A stretch of 64,000 bases of DNA. Origin: JAICMB01 sp963795935. GTDB taxonomy: Bacteria > Acidobacteriota > Terriglobia > Bryobacterales > Bryobacteraceae. The position numbers were made by a program, and so were the translations under genes. Of this stretch, positions 54,557 to 64,000 are shown one piece after another (within the stretch, counting starts at the first letter, position 1; every line of letters begins with the position of its first letter). The stretch is taken from contig CAWCJO010000009.1 in assembly GCA_963795935.1 (NCBI GenBank), positions 124,001 through 188,000 of the forward strand, in the 5' to 3' direction. The notes under the pieces are model-generated. The model worked only from the letters and a program-made list of their open reading frames with translations, was not told where the DNA came from and made no database searches.

Positions 54557-55021
54557 ATGGACGGGCTGCTGCGGCATGCGATCGCGACGCTGGCCTACCG
54601 CGCGGGCAAGACGCTGCGCGGCGCCCCGCCCGAATTTGCGTCATTCAAAGCATCGCCCGGGACGCGCACGCCTGCGCAGATCCTGGCTCACATGGGCGAT
54701 CTGATCGATTGGGCGCTGGCGCTTGCGGAGGGCAGGCGCGAGTGGCGCGATTCGACTCCGCTGGAGTGGGACGGCGAAATCGCGCGGTTTTATCGCGCGC
54801 TCGAAGCGCTGGACCGCCGGCTCGCCTCGGACGGCAGCGCTGTACCGGAAGAGAAGCTGTTTCAGGGCGCCATCGCCGACGCCCTCACGCACACCGGCCA
54901 GATGTCCATGCTGCGCCGCATGGCCGGGTGTCCCATTCGCGGCGAGAATTACTATAAAGCGGAGATCGTTTGCGGCCGCGTCGGCCCGGATCAGGCGGCT
55001 CCCGTCGGAGAGTTCGATTAA
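54557..55021 (+). CDS. DinB-like four-helix protein
   Basis: About 154 residues; start ATG 54557, as upstream codons overlap the transporter gene. It begins MDGLLRHAIATLAYRAGKTL and shows TPAQILAHMGDLIDWALALA with the first His of the DinB metal triad. Near the end, DALTHTGQMSMLRRMAGCPI carries the other His. DinB/YfiT proteins bind a metal with three His and may act as thiol-dependent transferases. The family call is good; the activity is unknown. It precedes the aldo/keto reductase by 3 bases. Confidence 0.8.
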   Translation: MDGLLRHAIATLAYRAGKTLRGAPPEFASFKASPGTRTPAQILAHMGDLIDWALALAEGRREWRDSTPLEWDGEIARFYRALEALDRRLASDGSAVPEEKLFQGAIADALTHTGQMSMLRRMAGCPIRGENYYKAEIVCGRVGPDQAAPVGEFD

Positions 55022-55024
55022 ACG

Positions 55025-56005
55025 ATGAAATACGAAAGGCTCGGATCGACCGGACTGAAGGTCTCGCGCATCTGCCTGGGCACGATGACCTATGGTTCGA
55101 AGAAGTGGCGCGAATGGGTGCTCGAAGAAGAAGAGAGCCGGCCGTTTATCCGGCGCGCGCTGGAGGTGGGCATCAATTTCTTCGACACCGCGGACATGTA
55201 TTCGGTCGGCGTGAGCGAAGAGATTGTAGGACGCGCTCTGAAAGACTTCGCCTCGCGCGACCGCGTCGTGATCGCGACCAAGGTCTTTAATCCGATGGGC
55301 GACGATCCCAACCAGCGCGGTCTGTCGCGGAAGCACATCCTGCACGCCATCGACGATAGCTTGACGCGGCTTCAGACCGATTATGTCGATCTGTATCAGA
55401 TCCACCGCTTCGACTACGAAACGCCCATCGAGGAGACTCTGGAGGCGCTGGACGACGTGGTCAAGTCCGGCAAGGCGCTGTATATCGGAGCGTCGTCGAT
55501 GTTTGCATGGCAGTTCGCCAAGATGCTCTACAAGTCGGACGAGCGTGGACTGACGCGCTTCGTTACGATGCAGAACCATTACAATCTGGTCTATCGCGAA
55601 GAAGAGCGCGAAATGATGCCGTTGTGCCGCGAGGAGGGGATCGGCGTGATTCCATGGAGTCCGCTGGCGCGCGGATTTTTGGCGGGGAACCGGGGGAAAG
55701 AGGACCGCGGCGAAACGGTGCGCTCGAAAACGGACGACTTTGCGCACAAGCTTTACTATCGGGAATCGGATTTCGCCGTCGTCGAGCGGGTCGGTGAGAT
55801 CGCGCGCAAGCGCGGCGTCTCAAACGCGCAAGTCGCGCTGGCCTGGTTGCTGCAGCAGCCTGGCGTCACGGCGCCCATCGTGGGGGCCAGCAAGATGCCG
55901 CACCTCGACGACGCCGTTGCGGCGCTTGATCTCACGCTGGATGACGCAGAGCTCAAAGCGCTGGAGGAGCCCTACCAGCCGCACGGCGTATTGGGGCATT
56001 CTTGA
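55025..56005 (+). CDS. Aldo/keto reductase
   Basis: A 326-residue NADPH-dependent oxidoreductase. Catalytic tetrad residues are in FFDTADMYSVGVSEEIVG (Asp and Tyr), RVVIATKVFNPMG (Lys) and VDLYQIHRFDYETPIEETLE (His). Phosphate-binding residues lie in PIVGASKMPHLDDAV. It opens MKYERLGSTGLKVSRICLGT, the usual subfamily start. The stop overlaps the xerC start (TTGA). A remnant copy of its 3' third lies at about 59.5 kb. Confidence 0.92.
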   Translation: MKYERLGSTGLKVSRICLGTMTYGSKKWREWVLEEEESRPFIRRALEVGINFFDTADMYSVGVSEEIVGRALKDFASRDRVVIATKVFNPMGDDPNQRGLSRKHILHAIDDSLTRLQTDYVDLYQIHRFDYETPIEETLEALDDVVKSGKALYIGASSMFAWQFAKMLYKSDERGLTRFVTMQNHYNLVYREEEREMMPLCREEGIGVIPWSPLARGFLAGNRGKEDRGETVRSKTDDFAHKLYYRESDFAVVERVGEIARKRGVSNAQVALAWLLQQPGVTAPIVGASKMPHLDDAVAALDLTLDDAELKALEEPYQPHGVLGHS

Positions 56006-56901
56006 CCGTCCTGGCGGGCTACATCGAGGCTTACCTCGGCGAGCTACGCCGCGCCAACGCCTCGGAACATACGGTGCGGAATTACGAGTCCGACCTGAAG
56101 CAATTTCTTGCCTACTTGACGCCTCCGGACGGCGCACCGCCGGAGGCAAGCGACATAGACGCTTTCCTGATTCGGGAGTGGCTTGGCGGCCTGTACCGTC
56201 GGCGCTTGACGGCGGTGACGCTACGCCGCAAGCTGGCGTCCGTTCGCTCGCTGTTCAAGTTCATGCAGCGCGAGGGCGCTATTGCGATCAACGCGGCGAA
56301 ACTGGTGCGCACGCCGAAGGCCCCCAGGACCGTGCCGTCGGTGCTGACGGCGGAGCGGACCAACACGCTCATCGACGGGGTGGCGACGCGCGATCTCGAG
56401 CGTCCCTTTCCCTCGCGCGATCTCGCGATTTTCGAGATGCTGTACGGCTGCGGATTGCGGGTCGGCGAATTGTGCGGCCTGAGCCTGGAGGATTTCGATT
56501 TCACGGAGCGCTGGATTCGCGTGCGCGGAAAAGGCAAAAAGGAGCGGCAAGTCCCCTTCGGATCGAAGGCCGCCGCCGCGTTGCGGAAATATTTGACGAC
56601 GCGGCAGCCTCAACCCGACGAACGCGCCATTTTCCTGAACCATCGCGGCCGCCGTCTGACCACGCGCGGCGCGCGCGGCATCGTGAAATTCTACGGGACG
56701 ATGGTGACCGGCGATTCGTCGCTGCACCCGCACAGCCTGCGCCACGCCTACGCCACCCATCTGCTGAGCGATGGCGCCGACCTGCGCGCCATTCAGGAGT
56801 TGCTCGGCCACGCCAAGCTTTCCACCACCCAGAAGTACACGCAAGTGGCGCTGACGGATCTGCTGGCGATCTACGACCGCGCACACCCCAAGGCGAAATA
56901 G
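56002..56901 (+). CDS. xerC: Tyrosine recombinase XerC/XerD-like
   Basis: A 299-residue site-specific recombinase. The N-terminal SAM-like domain spans about 1-90 (YLGELRRANASEHTVRNYES). Catalytic residues are in YGCGLRVGELCGLSL (Arg), RGKGKKERQVPFG (Lys), HPHSLRHAYATHLLSDGADL (His-x-x-Arg), LLGHAKLSTTQ (His) and the closing KYTQVAL (Tyr). All are present. It starts with TTG at 56002, overlapping the aldo/keto reductase stop. It may be the chromosomal dimer-resolution recombinase or one dedicated to a mobile unit; the second, broken copy nearby favours a look at the latter. Confidence 0.9.
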   Translation: MTVLAGYIEAYLGELRRANASEHTVRNYESDLKQFLAYLTPPDGAPPEASDIDAFLIREWLGGLYRRRLTAVTLRRKLASVRSLFKFMQREGAIAINAAKLVRTPKAPRTVPSVLTAERTNTLIDGVATRDLERPFPSRDLAIFEMLYGCGLRVGELCGLSLEDFDFTERWIRVRGKGKKERQVPFGSKAAAALRKYLTTRQPQPDERAIFLNHRGRRLTTRGARGIVKFYGTMVTGDSSLHPHSLRHAYATHLLSDGADLRAIQELLGHAKLSTTQKYTQVALTDLLAIYDRAHPKAK

Positions 56902-56962
56902 AATCCGGCGCTGACGCGAGGGCCTCGTTCATGGCATCGATAAACGCAATCCGGTAAACTGA

Positions 56963-58955
56963 ATGGGCAGTTTCCCGGAAATTCGAAATTCGTCGCACGC
57001 CACCGCTGTGCCCCAGATGCAAAAACCGCGAAAGCAGAAGCCCGTCCCGGCTGCCGGGCGATTAGATCGCCCCGGCGTGTCGGTGAAGTTCGACGAGCCG
57101 CCCGCCGAGCCTGCGCGGCCGCGCAGCCCGTTCTGGATCGTTCTGGTTCTCAACGCGCTTCTGCTCGCGCCTCTGCTGTGCGAGCCCCTACTGGTCGGAC
57201 GACCTCTTTAATTCCCAAATCCGGGGCATCTTGATCGACAACCATAGCAGTCTGTGGCAGTTCACTGCCCGCACCGCTTGGGGTTGGGCCACCAGCCTCG
57301 GGAGGGTAATTCCGCTCGCGTTCGTCTTTTGTTATTCGCTCTTTTACTGGTGCCAGAGCCTGATCGTCTATAAGTGCCTGGTACTCACGGCCGCTCTGGC
57401 GGACGTTTGGGTTTTCTACAGGTTGGTCAAGCAGATCGGCAAGTCCACGCAGCTGGCATTGCTGTCCGCGGCGCTGGTCCCGCTCTTTATCCAGTTCCGG
57501 GCGGGTTGGGACCCGCTTCTCTCCTTCTCCTGCCTCTACCCTCTGCTGGCGCTCCTGCTGTTCTCATCGCTTCTGTTGTTTTCCCAATATCTCGAAAGCC
57601 CGTCGGTACGTCTCCTGAGCTTTTCGCTCCTGCTCTTTTGGCTCTCCACTCTGATGTTTGAGCTGGTCTTTCCGCTGGGCGCGCTCTATGTTGTGATCCC
57701 GTGGAGGAAACGGAGGTCCCTCGCGAAAGGGCTGCGCTTGGCGGCGCCGTTCCTCGCGGTTGACGCAATAATGGTGGGCGTAACGTTCTATTTGCGCGCG
57801 CACGCCCCTGGCATCGCTCACGGCCCCTATGCGGTTCACCTCTCCCCGATACCCGTTCTGCAGGCGCTTTTCGCGCAGGTGGCCGGCGTCATTCCCCTCC
57901 TCTATGGCGCCCTGCATCTGGGCGCACTCGGGGAGGCCGATTCCTGGATTGTGTTAACGCTTGCGGCATGGATGGCGACGTTGGGACTTTTTTGGATGCT
58001 GCGGCGTCCCCTCCGATCGCTTCCCGCTACGTTTCCGCAGCCTGCCATATTGCCTACCGGGTTGGTGCTGCTCTTCGCTTCCCCTCTATTGATATGCTTC
58101 TCCGACAAATACCAGCAACTCACCGTTGCGGATAGCTATCTGCCGATTTATCTTTCCTGCTTCGGCGCCGCTCTGCTGTTGTCGATCGCGATCCTGCGCC
58201 TCGCCCCCAAGCTGCCTGGAATTCGCAAGCCGTGGATCCTGATTCTGTATCTGTGCGCCGCGGCTACCGGATATGCCTGGAATTTCCGTAATAATGTCGT
58301 GGTGGTGGCGTACCTCGATCGCTTCGACATCGGGCGGGAACCCTCGCGCACCGCGGCGGCGGAAAATTTCTTCAGCGGACTGCGCGAGGGCGGGTTGATT
58401 CTCACCCTCCATCAGTTTCCCTGGGAATGGGACAGCTTCTTTGCCCAGGCTTCCGGCCATCGGCAGACTCTTCTTGGCTTACAGGATTCGGCGGATTATA
58501 AAGCCAGCCTGATCTCAGCGGGAGCCCATTGCTCCCCGGAACCCCAATACGACGTTTGCACCATCGGTCCGGAAGGGAGCGTGTTCTTTTTTCGGGTCCA
58601 GCCAGTGGGCCCGCGCAGCACGGCGCTGATCCTTTCCAGGCTAAAGACCGTCGTTCTGGAGCTTGGCTTTCCGCGGGCCTTGACGGCAGCCGATACGGAC
58701 GTTTTCCTTTCCGGTCCAACGCAAGGACATGCTCCATTTTCACTCGCGGTTCGCGGGACTTCGGGGGAAATCGATTTCTGGTTAAACGCCGGCGCGCCGA
58801 AGTTCCAACGCAGCGGCTGGCAATGGTTTCAGATACGGGACACCGCTGCCGAGGCCACCTCTTTGAAAGTTTATCTGGACGCGCCGCAGCCGCCCGCACT
58901 GCCGCCCATGGTGGCCAGCCTGCCCGCCAGCCGGCTCAGCTGCAATCGGCGCTAG
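56963..58955 (+). CDS. Large polytopic membrane protein (one frameshift)
   Basis: About 663 residues. The N-terminus is cytosolic and Pro/Arg-rich (QKPRKQKPVPAAGRLDRPGV), then a first helix SPFWIVLVLNALLLAPLLCE. A +1 change near 57195-57200 joins CEPYWSDDLFNSQIRGILID, after which about ten helices follow to residue 470 (for example LVLTAALADVWVFYRLV, YPLLALLLFSSLLLFSQYLE). The C-terminal part is soluble and beta-rich, probably periplasmic. The WSDDLFNSQIRG motif recalls membrane glycosyltransferase-like proteins of O-antigen loci, but I cannot name a family. It is bracketed by the two xerC copies. Confidence 0.75.
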
Positions 58956-59470
58956 CCGCCGCTGGTCCACGTGGGTTACGACAGAATAAATTGGGGCGAA
59001 GGGGCGCATGTTGCGGAAGCTCCCCACGAAGCTACCGCTGTCCATCGAGCTGGTCGTCGATGCCCAGCGCTTCGCAGGCGCCTTACGCGACAATTCTCAG
59101 TAATCATGGCTCCTTCGGCGGGCTGACGATTGAGCAGGAAGGCGCCGAGTCGAATCGCTATCAGGTTGCGATCGGCACGGGCTCCGCATACCAGAAGCTG
59201 GCCGATATTTCACTGCTCCCCGCGCGCCTCCACTACCTTGCCATCGAATTGCAGCCGGGGACCGGTGAGGTGTATCTCGATGGCCAACTGGAGAGCCGCC
59301 AGACCATTCCCGCCGCGATCGGCGACAGCGGCTTACCATTGCGCCTGGGCAATTGGGCCGGGGGTGGGCGTTCTTTCTCGGGCAGGATCGACGAGCTTCT
59401 GATTGCGCCGGAGCTCCGATCATCGGCCGAGATTCAGGCCCGAGCAGCGGGGTTGGGAGTCAGCCGCTAA
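58956..59470 (+). CDS. LamG/concanavalin-like domain, probably the end of the preceding protein (indels)
   Basis: After the TAG at 58953-58955 the same frame reads PPLVHVGYDRINWGEGAH. A +1 change then gives LRKLPTKLPLSIELVVDAQR and a further +1 gives YATILSNHGSFGGLTIEQEG, then GEVYLDGQLESRQTIP and NWAGGGRSFSGRIDELLIAP before TAA at 59468-59470. This is a laminin-G-like sandwich with the usual VYLDGQ strand. With no start codon or ribosome site of its own, it is best read as a C-terminal domain of the membrane protein, separated by errors. A true stop and a separate relic cannot be excluded. Confidence 0.6.
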
Positions 59471-59499
59471 AGAATCGCCCGAAAGCAATGTCGAAAATC

Positions 59500-60108
59500 A
59501 GGAGGGGATCGGCTTGATTCAGTGGAGTCCGCCGGCGCGGATTTCCGACGGCCGGAGGGCCGCGGCGAAAACGCCCCAAGCTGGCCTCCGTGCCGCGGCT
59601 GTTCAGGTTCATGCAGTGCCATGGCGCCATCGCGGGCAACGCGGCGAAACTCGTGGACGCCCACGGCTCCCAAAACCGCGCCCTCGGCGCCGACGGCGGA
59701 GCACACCAACACGCTGATCGACGGCGTGGCAAGGCGCAATCTGTGAGATTTTCGAGATGCTGTGCGGCTGCGGAGCGCTGGATTCGCGTGCGCCGAAAAG
59801 GAAAGAAAGAGCGGCAAGTCCCGTTCGGATCGAAGGCCGCCCCCGCGTTGCGGAAATATTTGACGATGCGGCAGCCTTAACGCGGGGAGCGCGCCATTCT
59901 CCTGAACCACCGCGGCCGCCGTCTGACCACGCGCGGCGCGCGCGGCGTCGTGAAATTCCACGGGACGACGTTGACCGGCGATTCGTCCCTGCACCCGCAC
60001 AGCCTGCGCCACGCCAAGCTTTCCAGCACGCAGAAGTACACGCAAGCGGCGCTGACGGATCTGCGGGCGGTCTACGGCCGCGCACACCCGAAGGCGAACG
60101 GTAAATAG
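59500..60108 (+). pseudogene. Decayed second copy of the aldo/keto reductase-xerC junction region
   Basis: From about 59500 the sequence follows the reductase gene (matching near 55632-55710: GGGGATCGGC, TGGAGTCCGC). It then jumps to xerC near 56226 and follows it to the stop TAG 60106-60108, with many substitutions and internal deletions. Missing parts include the catalytic Arg region and the segment with the GH motif; HPHSLRH and the final KYTQ remain. No single frame is open. Unlike the other broken genes here, this is real decay, because the losses are long. Confidence 0.88.
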
Positions 60109-60291
60109 CCGGTGCTACGCCGGAGCGGCCGAATTCCGCTTACACTGTATCGGCGGTCATTTCACGAGGTACTGTGCGCATTCCACGATCGTCTTTGTCT
60201 CCGCTGTTCTGCCGATGTGCGACGGATCGGCCTCGCGACATGCGCGCTCGGCGAGCGAGCGTGGCACCCGTCCTTGATACAATTCGGCTTC

Positions 60292-61209
60292 ATGCCGGAA
60301 TATGCGATCGGAGTGGACCTCGGCGGCACCAATCTGCGAGCGGCCGCGATCAGCCGCTCCGGCGAAGTATTGGCGAAGATCGCGGGCGCCGCGCACCTGT
60401 CCGGGGGCCGCGCCACCGTCCTCGCCGACATGGTCGACTCCATCGTTAAACTCCGCCAACAATGCGGGGTTCGACAACTCACCGGCGTCGGCATCGGCAT
60501 CCCCGGATTTATCCTCATGGAAAAGGGGATCATTGTCGGCTCGAACAATCTCCCGGATTTCGAGGGCATTCCCATCCGCGATGAAATCGAGCGGCTGCTC
60601 GGCGCTCGCGTCACGCTTGAGAACGACGCCAATGCCGCGGCGCTCGGCGAGAGTTGGGTCGGCGCCGGCAAAGGAGTCCAGAATCTGGTCCTGCTCACGC
60701 TCGGCACCGGCATCGGCGGCGGAATCGTTTCAGGGGGCGAGGTCCTGCGGGGATTCGACGGCATGGCCGGCGAGGTCGGCCACATCACCGTCGTCCCGAA
60801 CGGCAATCCCTGCGGCTGCGGCAATCGCGGCTGTCTCGAGAAGCACGCCTCCGCGACAGCCGTAACGACCATGGCCCGCCTGCTCCAACTCGGTCCCAGC
60901 CTGACCGCGGCGGAGGTCCACGACCTTGCGCTCCAGGGCAACGAGAAAGCGAAGAGGGTTTTCGAAAGCATGGGCGAGGCGCTCGGAATCGCCCTCGCGG
61001 GGCTCATCAATATTTTCAATTTTCCTCTATATCTGCTGAGCGGCGGCCCGCTTCCGGCTTGGGACTTCTTCGCGCCCACGATGTTAGCGGAGCTGAAGCG
61101 CCGCTCCTTCACATACCGCAATACCCAAACGCGCATCGAGCGCGCCACGCTCGGCAACGAAGCCGGACTCTACGGGGCCGCCTATCTAGGACTGGAACCG
61201 GCGCGGTGA
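60292..61209 (+). CDS. ROK-family sugar kinase (glucokinase-like)
   Basis: A 305-residue ROK kinase. The phosphate-1 motif MPEYAIGVDLGGTNLRAAAI opens the protein. VGIGIPGF, ENDANAAALGE with the catalytic Asp, LLTLGTGIGGGIV, and the zinc-binding GHITVVPNGNPCGCGNRGCL with EKHAS follow. An in-frame upstream stretch has no support; ATG 60292 fits the family. Glucose or N-acetylmannosamine are typical substrates. It overlaps the xylulokinase start by GTGA, so the two are coupled. Confidence 0.9.
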   Translation: MPEYAIGVDLGGTNLRAAAISRSGEVLAKIAGAAHLSGGRATVLADMVDSIVKLRQQCGVRQLTGVGIGIPGFILMEKGIIVGSNNLPDFEGIPIRDEIERLLGARVTLENDANAAALGESWVGAGKGVQNLVLLTLGTGIGGGIVSGGEVLRGFDGMAGEVGHITVVPNGNPCGCGNRGCLEKHASATAVTTMARLLQLGPSLTAAEVHDLALQGNEKAKRVFESMGEALGIALAGLINIFNFPLYLLSGGPLPAWDFFAPTMLAELKRRSFTYRNTQTRIERATLGNEAGLYGAAYLGLEPAR

Positions 61210-62704
61210 CCTACTGGATGGGAGTCGACGTTGGGACCGGCGGCACGCGCGCGCTTCTGGTCGACGAAACCGGCCGCACGCGGCATGCTTTTACGGCCGC
61301 GCACGAGGACATCGAGATGCTGCGTGCGCGCTGGGCCGAGCAGCGTCCCGAGAACTGGTGGGAGGCGGCGCAGCTCGCCATTCGGGGCGTGCTGGAGGAG
61401 GCCGGAATATCGGGACGCGATGTCAAAGCGGTCGGACTTTCCGGCCAAATGCACGGTCTCGTGTTGCTCGACGATGCCGATGAGGTGATCCGTCCCGCCC
61501 TCATCTGGTGCGACCAGCGAAGTCAGCCGCAGGTCGATGCCATTAATGAGAAAATTGGCGCAAGCAAAGTTCTGGACTGTACTGCCAACCCCGTTCTGAC
61601 CGGTTTTACTCTGCCCAAGCTGCTATGGGTTCGCGACAACGAGCCGCGGAAGTTCGGGCGCGTCCGCAAGATCCTCCTGCCCAAGGACTACATTCGCTTC
61701 GAGCTCACCGGCGAATACGCCAGCGACGTTTCGGACGCCTCCGGAACCGGTCTGTTCGACGTTGTCCGCCGCCGCTGGTCGATGCGAAATGACGTCCGCC
61801 CTGGCGCTCGATCCCGCCATTCTCCCGGGCGTATACGAATCGCCGGAAATTACAGGCCGAGTATCCGGGAAAGCATCGAAACTCACAGGCCTCAACCCCG
61901 GCACGCCGGTAATCGCGGGCGGCGGCGACCAGGCCGCGAGCGCGGTCGGCAACGGCATTGTCGAACCCGGCGTGGTCTCCTGCACTCTCGGCACTTCCGG
62001 CGTTGTCTTTGCTCACATGGACGCGCCAAAGTACGACCCCGCGGGCCGCGTACACACCTTCTGTCACGCCGTTCCCGGCAAGTGGCACGTCATGGGGGTG
62101 ACGCAAGGCGCCGGCCTCAGTCTGCAGTGGTTCCGCAACCAGCTCGCGCCCGGCGCCGGACTACGATGCCCTCACCGAAGAAGCCTCGCGCGCTCCCGCC
62201 GGATCGCAAGGGCTCTTCTGGCTTCCCTATTTGATGGGCGAGCGCACGCCGCATCTGGACGCGGCCGCGCGCGGCGGATGGATCGGCCTCACCGCCAGAC
62301 ACACCCGCGCCGACCTGATCCGTTCGCTGCTCGAAGGCGTTTCTTACAGCCAAAAGGATTGCCTCGACATAATCGAGGGCATGGGCGTGCCACTCTCGAG
62401 CGTGCGCGTTTCGGGTGGAGGCGCGCGCAGCGCATTGTGGCGCCAGATACTCGCCGATATTTTCGGTAAACGGGTTGTCACGCTCGAAACGCAGGAAGGT
62501 TCCGCATACGGCGCTGCCCTTCTAGCGCTGGTGGGCACGGGCGCTTACGGCTCCGTCGCCGAAGTTTGCCGCGCCGCAATACGAGAGACCGCCTCGGTGA
62601 ACCATCGCGACGGGAACGCGCGAATCTACGCGGAAGGGCACCGGACCTATCAGTCGCTCTACCCGGCGCTGAAAAACTTCTTCACAATTGATGCGAGGAA
62701 CTGA
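61206..62704 (+). CDS. xylB: Xylulokinase-like FGGY kinase (two frameshifts)
   Basis: About 499 residues. It opens TYWMGVDVGTGGTRALLVDE, then AVGLSGQMHGLVLLDDADEV and PALIWCDQRS, the XylB signature with the substrate-binding MHG. A +1 change near 61780 leads into EMTSALALDPAILPGVYESP and CTLGTSGVVFAHM. A second near 62160 leads into DYDALTEEASRAPAGSQGLF, then PYLMGERTPHLDAAARGG and VRVSGGGARSALWRQILADI. Restored length and motif order fit xylulokinase. No xylose isomerase is adjacent. Start GTG 61206. Confidence 0.88.
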
Positions 62705-62725
62705 AATTCCGCCGCACCAGAGTAC

Positions 62726-64000
62726 ATGAAGTATTGCGACGTCAGCCTTCCCGTTCCGCTGGACCAGCTCTTCACCTATCGCCTGCCCGAAACTCTGCAA
62801 CATCGCGTCCAAATCGGCTGCCGCGTCTTCGTCCCCTTCGGCGCGCGCAAGCTGACCGGAGTGATTCTGAACCTGCACGACGACCCGCCGCCGGCCGGCC
62901 AGATCGCAAAAGACGTCTTCCGTCTCATTGACGAGCAGCCCGTGCTCGACTGCGAAATGATCGCGCTCGCCCGCTGGATCGGGGCCTACTATTGCGCGCC
63001 CTTGGGCGAAGTGCTGCGCGGCATGACGCCGCTCACGGGCGAACTGCGGTCGTCGAAAATCTATGAGCTGACGGACGCCGGCCGCGACGCCGCGCGCCAG
63101 TTGATGCTCACCGCCGACGATAAGGACGCGCCGGTGCGGGTACTGCAACTACTCCAGGGCCGCCCCCTTACCGCGGCCTATATCAAGCAAAAAATCCCGA
63201 ACGCGGTGAACTCCCTCCGCTCTCTTCAAAAGAAAGGATTCGTTCAGATCGAAGATGTCCAGGCCGATCGCGATCCCATGCGCGCGACGGCCGAGCGCCT
63301 GCGGGTCGAACTCGCGAGCCCCGTCGGCGCACCCATCGCGGACATGAAGCTCCCCAAATGGGAACGCGAGCTGCTTGCCTATCTGGAACTGCACCCCGGC
63401 TCGCACAACCTTGCCGAGCTTGAGATTGCGGTCAAGAACGCCAGCCAATCCGCGCGCTCGCTCGCCCGCAAGAAGATTCTCAACATGGCGCCCGAAGCCT
63501 CCCCGACGATCGCCGACCCGCGCCCGATCCGCACTCTGAACGCCGCCCAGCTTGCCGCCTACCAGCGAATCGAAGCCGCGCTCCAAAAGGGTAAATTCCA
63601 AGCGTTCCTGCTCGAAGGCGTAACCGGATCCGGCAAGACCGAAGTGTATCTGCGCGCCATCGAGGCCTGCGTTGCCCATGGCCGCGGCGCGCTGCTACTG
63701 GTTCCCGAGATTGCTCTTACGCCCGCCGTCGCCTGCCAATTTTTATCGCGCTTCGGCGACCAGGTCGCGATCCTGCACTCCGCTTTCAACGACGTCGAGC
63801 GCGCGGAGCAATGGCGCCGCATCCAGGCCGGCAAGGCGCGCGTCGTGGTCGGGACGCGCTCCGGCGTCTTCGCTCCCGTGCGCGACCTCGGCCTCGTCGT
63901 GATCGACGAAGAACACGACGCCAGCTACAAGCAGCAGGATGCGCCGCGCTACAACGGCCGCGACGTCGCCATCGTTCGCGCCCAGGCGGCGAACGCGTGC
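62726..64000 (+). CDS. priA: Primosomal replication helicase PriA, N-terminal part
   Basis: The open frame starts at ATG 62726 and runs to the right edge, giving 425 residues without a stop. It has the N-terminal DNA-binding domain (YCDVSLPVPLDQLFTYRLPE, RVFVPFGARKLTGVIL, WIGAYYCAPLGEVLRGMTP), Walker A GVTGSGKTEVYLRAIE, VPEIALTPAVACQFLSRFG, and the DEEH box VVIDEEHDASYKQQD. This is PriA, which restarts stalled replication forks. The zinc-binding region would lie beyond the window. Confidence 0.93.
   Translation, partial: MKYCDVSLPVPLDQLFTYRLPETLQHRVQIGCRVFVPFGARKLTGVILNLHDDPPPAGQIAKDVFRLIDEQPVLDCEMIALARWIGAYYCAPLGEVLRGMTPLTGELRSSKIYELTDAGRDAARQLMLTADDKDAPVRVLQLLQGRPLTAAYIKQKIPNAVNSLRSLQKKGFVQIEDVQADRDPMRATAERLRVELASPVGAPIADMKLPKWERELLAYLELHPGSHNLAELEIAVKNASQSARSLARKKILNMAPEASPTIADPRPIRTLNAAQLAAYQRIEAALQKGKFQAFLLEGVTGSGKTEVYLRAIEACVAHGRGALLLVPEIALTPAVACQFLSRFGDQVAILHSAFNDVERAEQWRRIQAGKARVVVGTRSGVFAPVRDLGLVVIDEEHDASYKQQDAPRYNGRDVAIVRAQAANAC

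Noticed and set aside
60654..62234. Long + frame running through the ROK and xylulokinase genes
   Set aside because: Its first part is out of frame with the ROK kinase; only the portion from 61206 belongs to a real protein (xylB N-terminus).
1..64000. tRNA or rRNA genes
   Set aside because: No cloverleaf-like segment with a T-loop motif or rRNA-like stretch was noticed on reading; a dedicated tRNA search would be needed to exclude one.

Overview
The window is 64 kb of high-GC bacterial chromosome, most likely from a soil member of the Acidobacteriota (Solibacter/Bryobacter-like). This placement is inferred from the gene set: a VPS10/sortilin-like secreted propeller beside a pair of M16 peptidases, many signal-peptide proteins of a DUF1080/NHL type, and high GC throughout. 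No rRNA or marker gene here proves it. No tRNA, rRNA or CRISPR array was seen.

Layout. 0-3 kb: end of a DUF1080 protein, a methyltransferase, a hydrolase/phosphoribosyltransferase pair, and a two-gene unit with a broken PIN-like protein. 3.1-11.5 kb: a complete reductive pyrimidine-degradation operon (preT, preA, dihydropyrimidinase, N-carbamoyl-amino-acid hydrolase, class III aminotransferase, CoA-acylating semialdehyde dehydrogenase) leading from uracil or thymine to acyl-CoA. 11.5-24.3 kb: mostly housekeeping genes (rlmB, a MerR regulator, flbD-motA-motB, pheS-pheT, rsfS, hpt). 24.4-26.1 kb: an IS481-type insertion sequence with terminal inverted repeats and an internal array of hairpins, lying just upstream of a metY-like gene. 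27.5-38.5 kb: a solitary Mrr-type endonuclease, then a tightly packed minus-strand operon. That operon encodes LysM, OmpA-like, M15 peptidase, alpha/beta-hydrolase, FG-GAP and PLC-type phosphoesterase proteins plus an outer-membrane barrel. It resembles type VI-associated effector cargo, but no secretion apparatus is present, and it is the best candidate for an undescribed system. 38.7-45 kb: the sortilin-like protein and two M16 peptidases. 45-46.5 kb: a ComB-like gene flanked by two copies of the M16 gene's 3' tail. 46.5-54 kb: methyltransferase, Flp pilin, a sugar-binding lipoprotein, NHL protein, and a sugar-nucleotide operon (epimerase, nucleotidyltransferase, GHMP kinase). 54-60 kb: an SMR transporter, DinB, an aldo/keto reductase and a XerC recombinase, then a large membrane protein with a lectin-like tail, then a decayed second copy of the aldo/keto reductase-xerC segment. 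60.3-64 kb: ROK kinase, xylulokinase, and the start of priA.

The sequence carries many single-base indels. Most are one extra base in a short homopolymer, and they interrupt genes that should be essential (pheS, pheT). I read them as consensus errors, densest at 15-21 kb, rather than real gene decay. Interrupted genes are therefore given as one CDS spanning the breaks, with the break described. Two stretches look truly decayed because they hold large deletions or only a tail: 59.5-60.1 kb and 45.85-45.96 kb.
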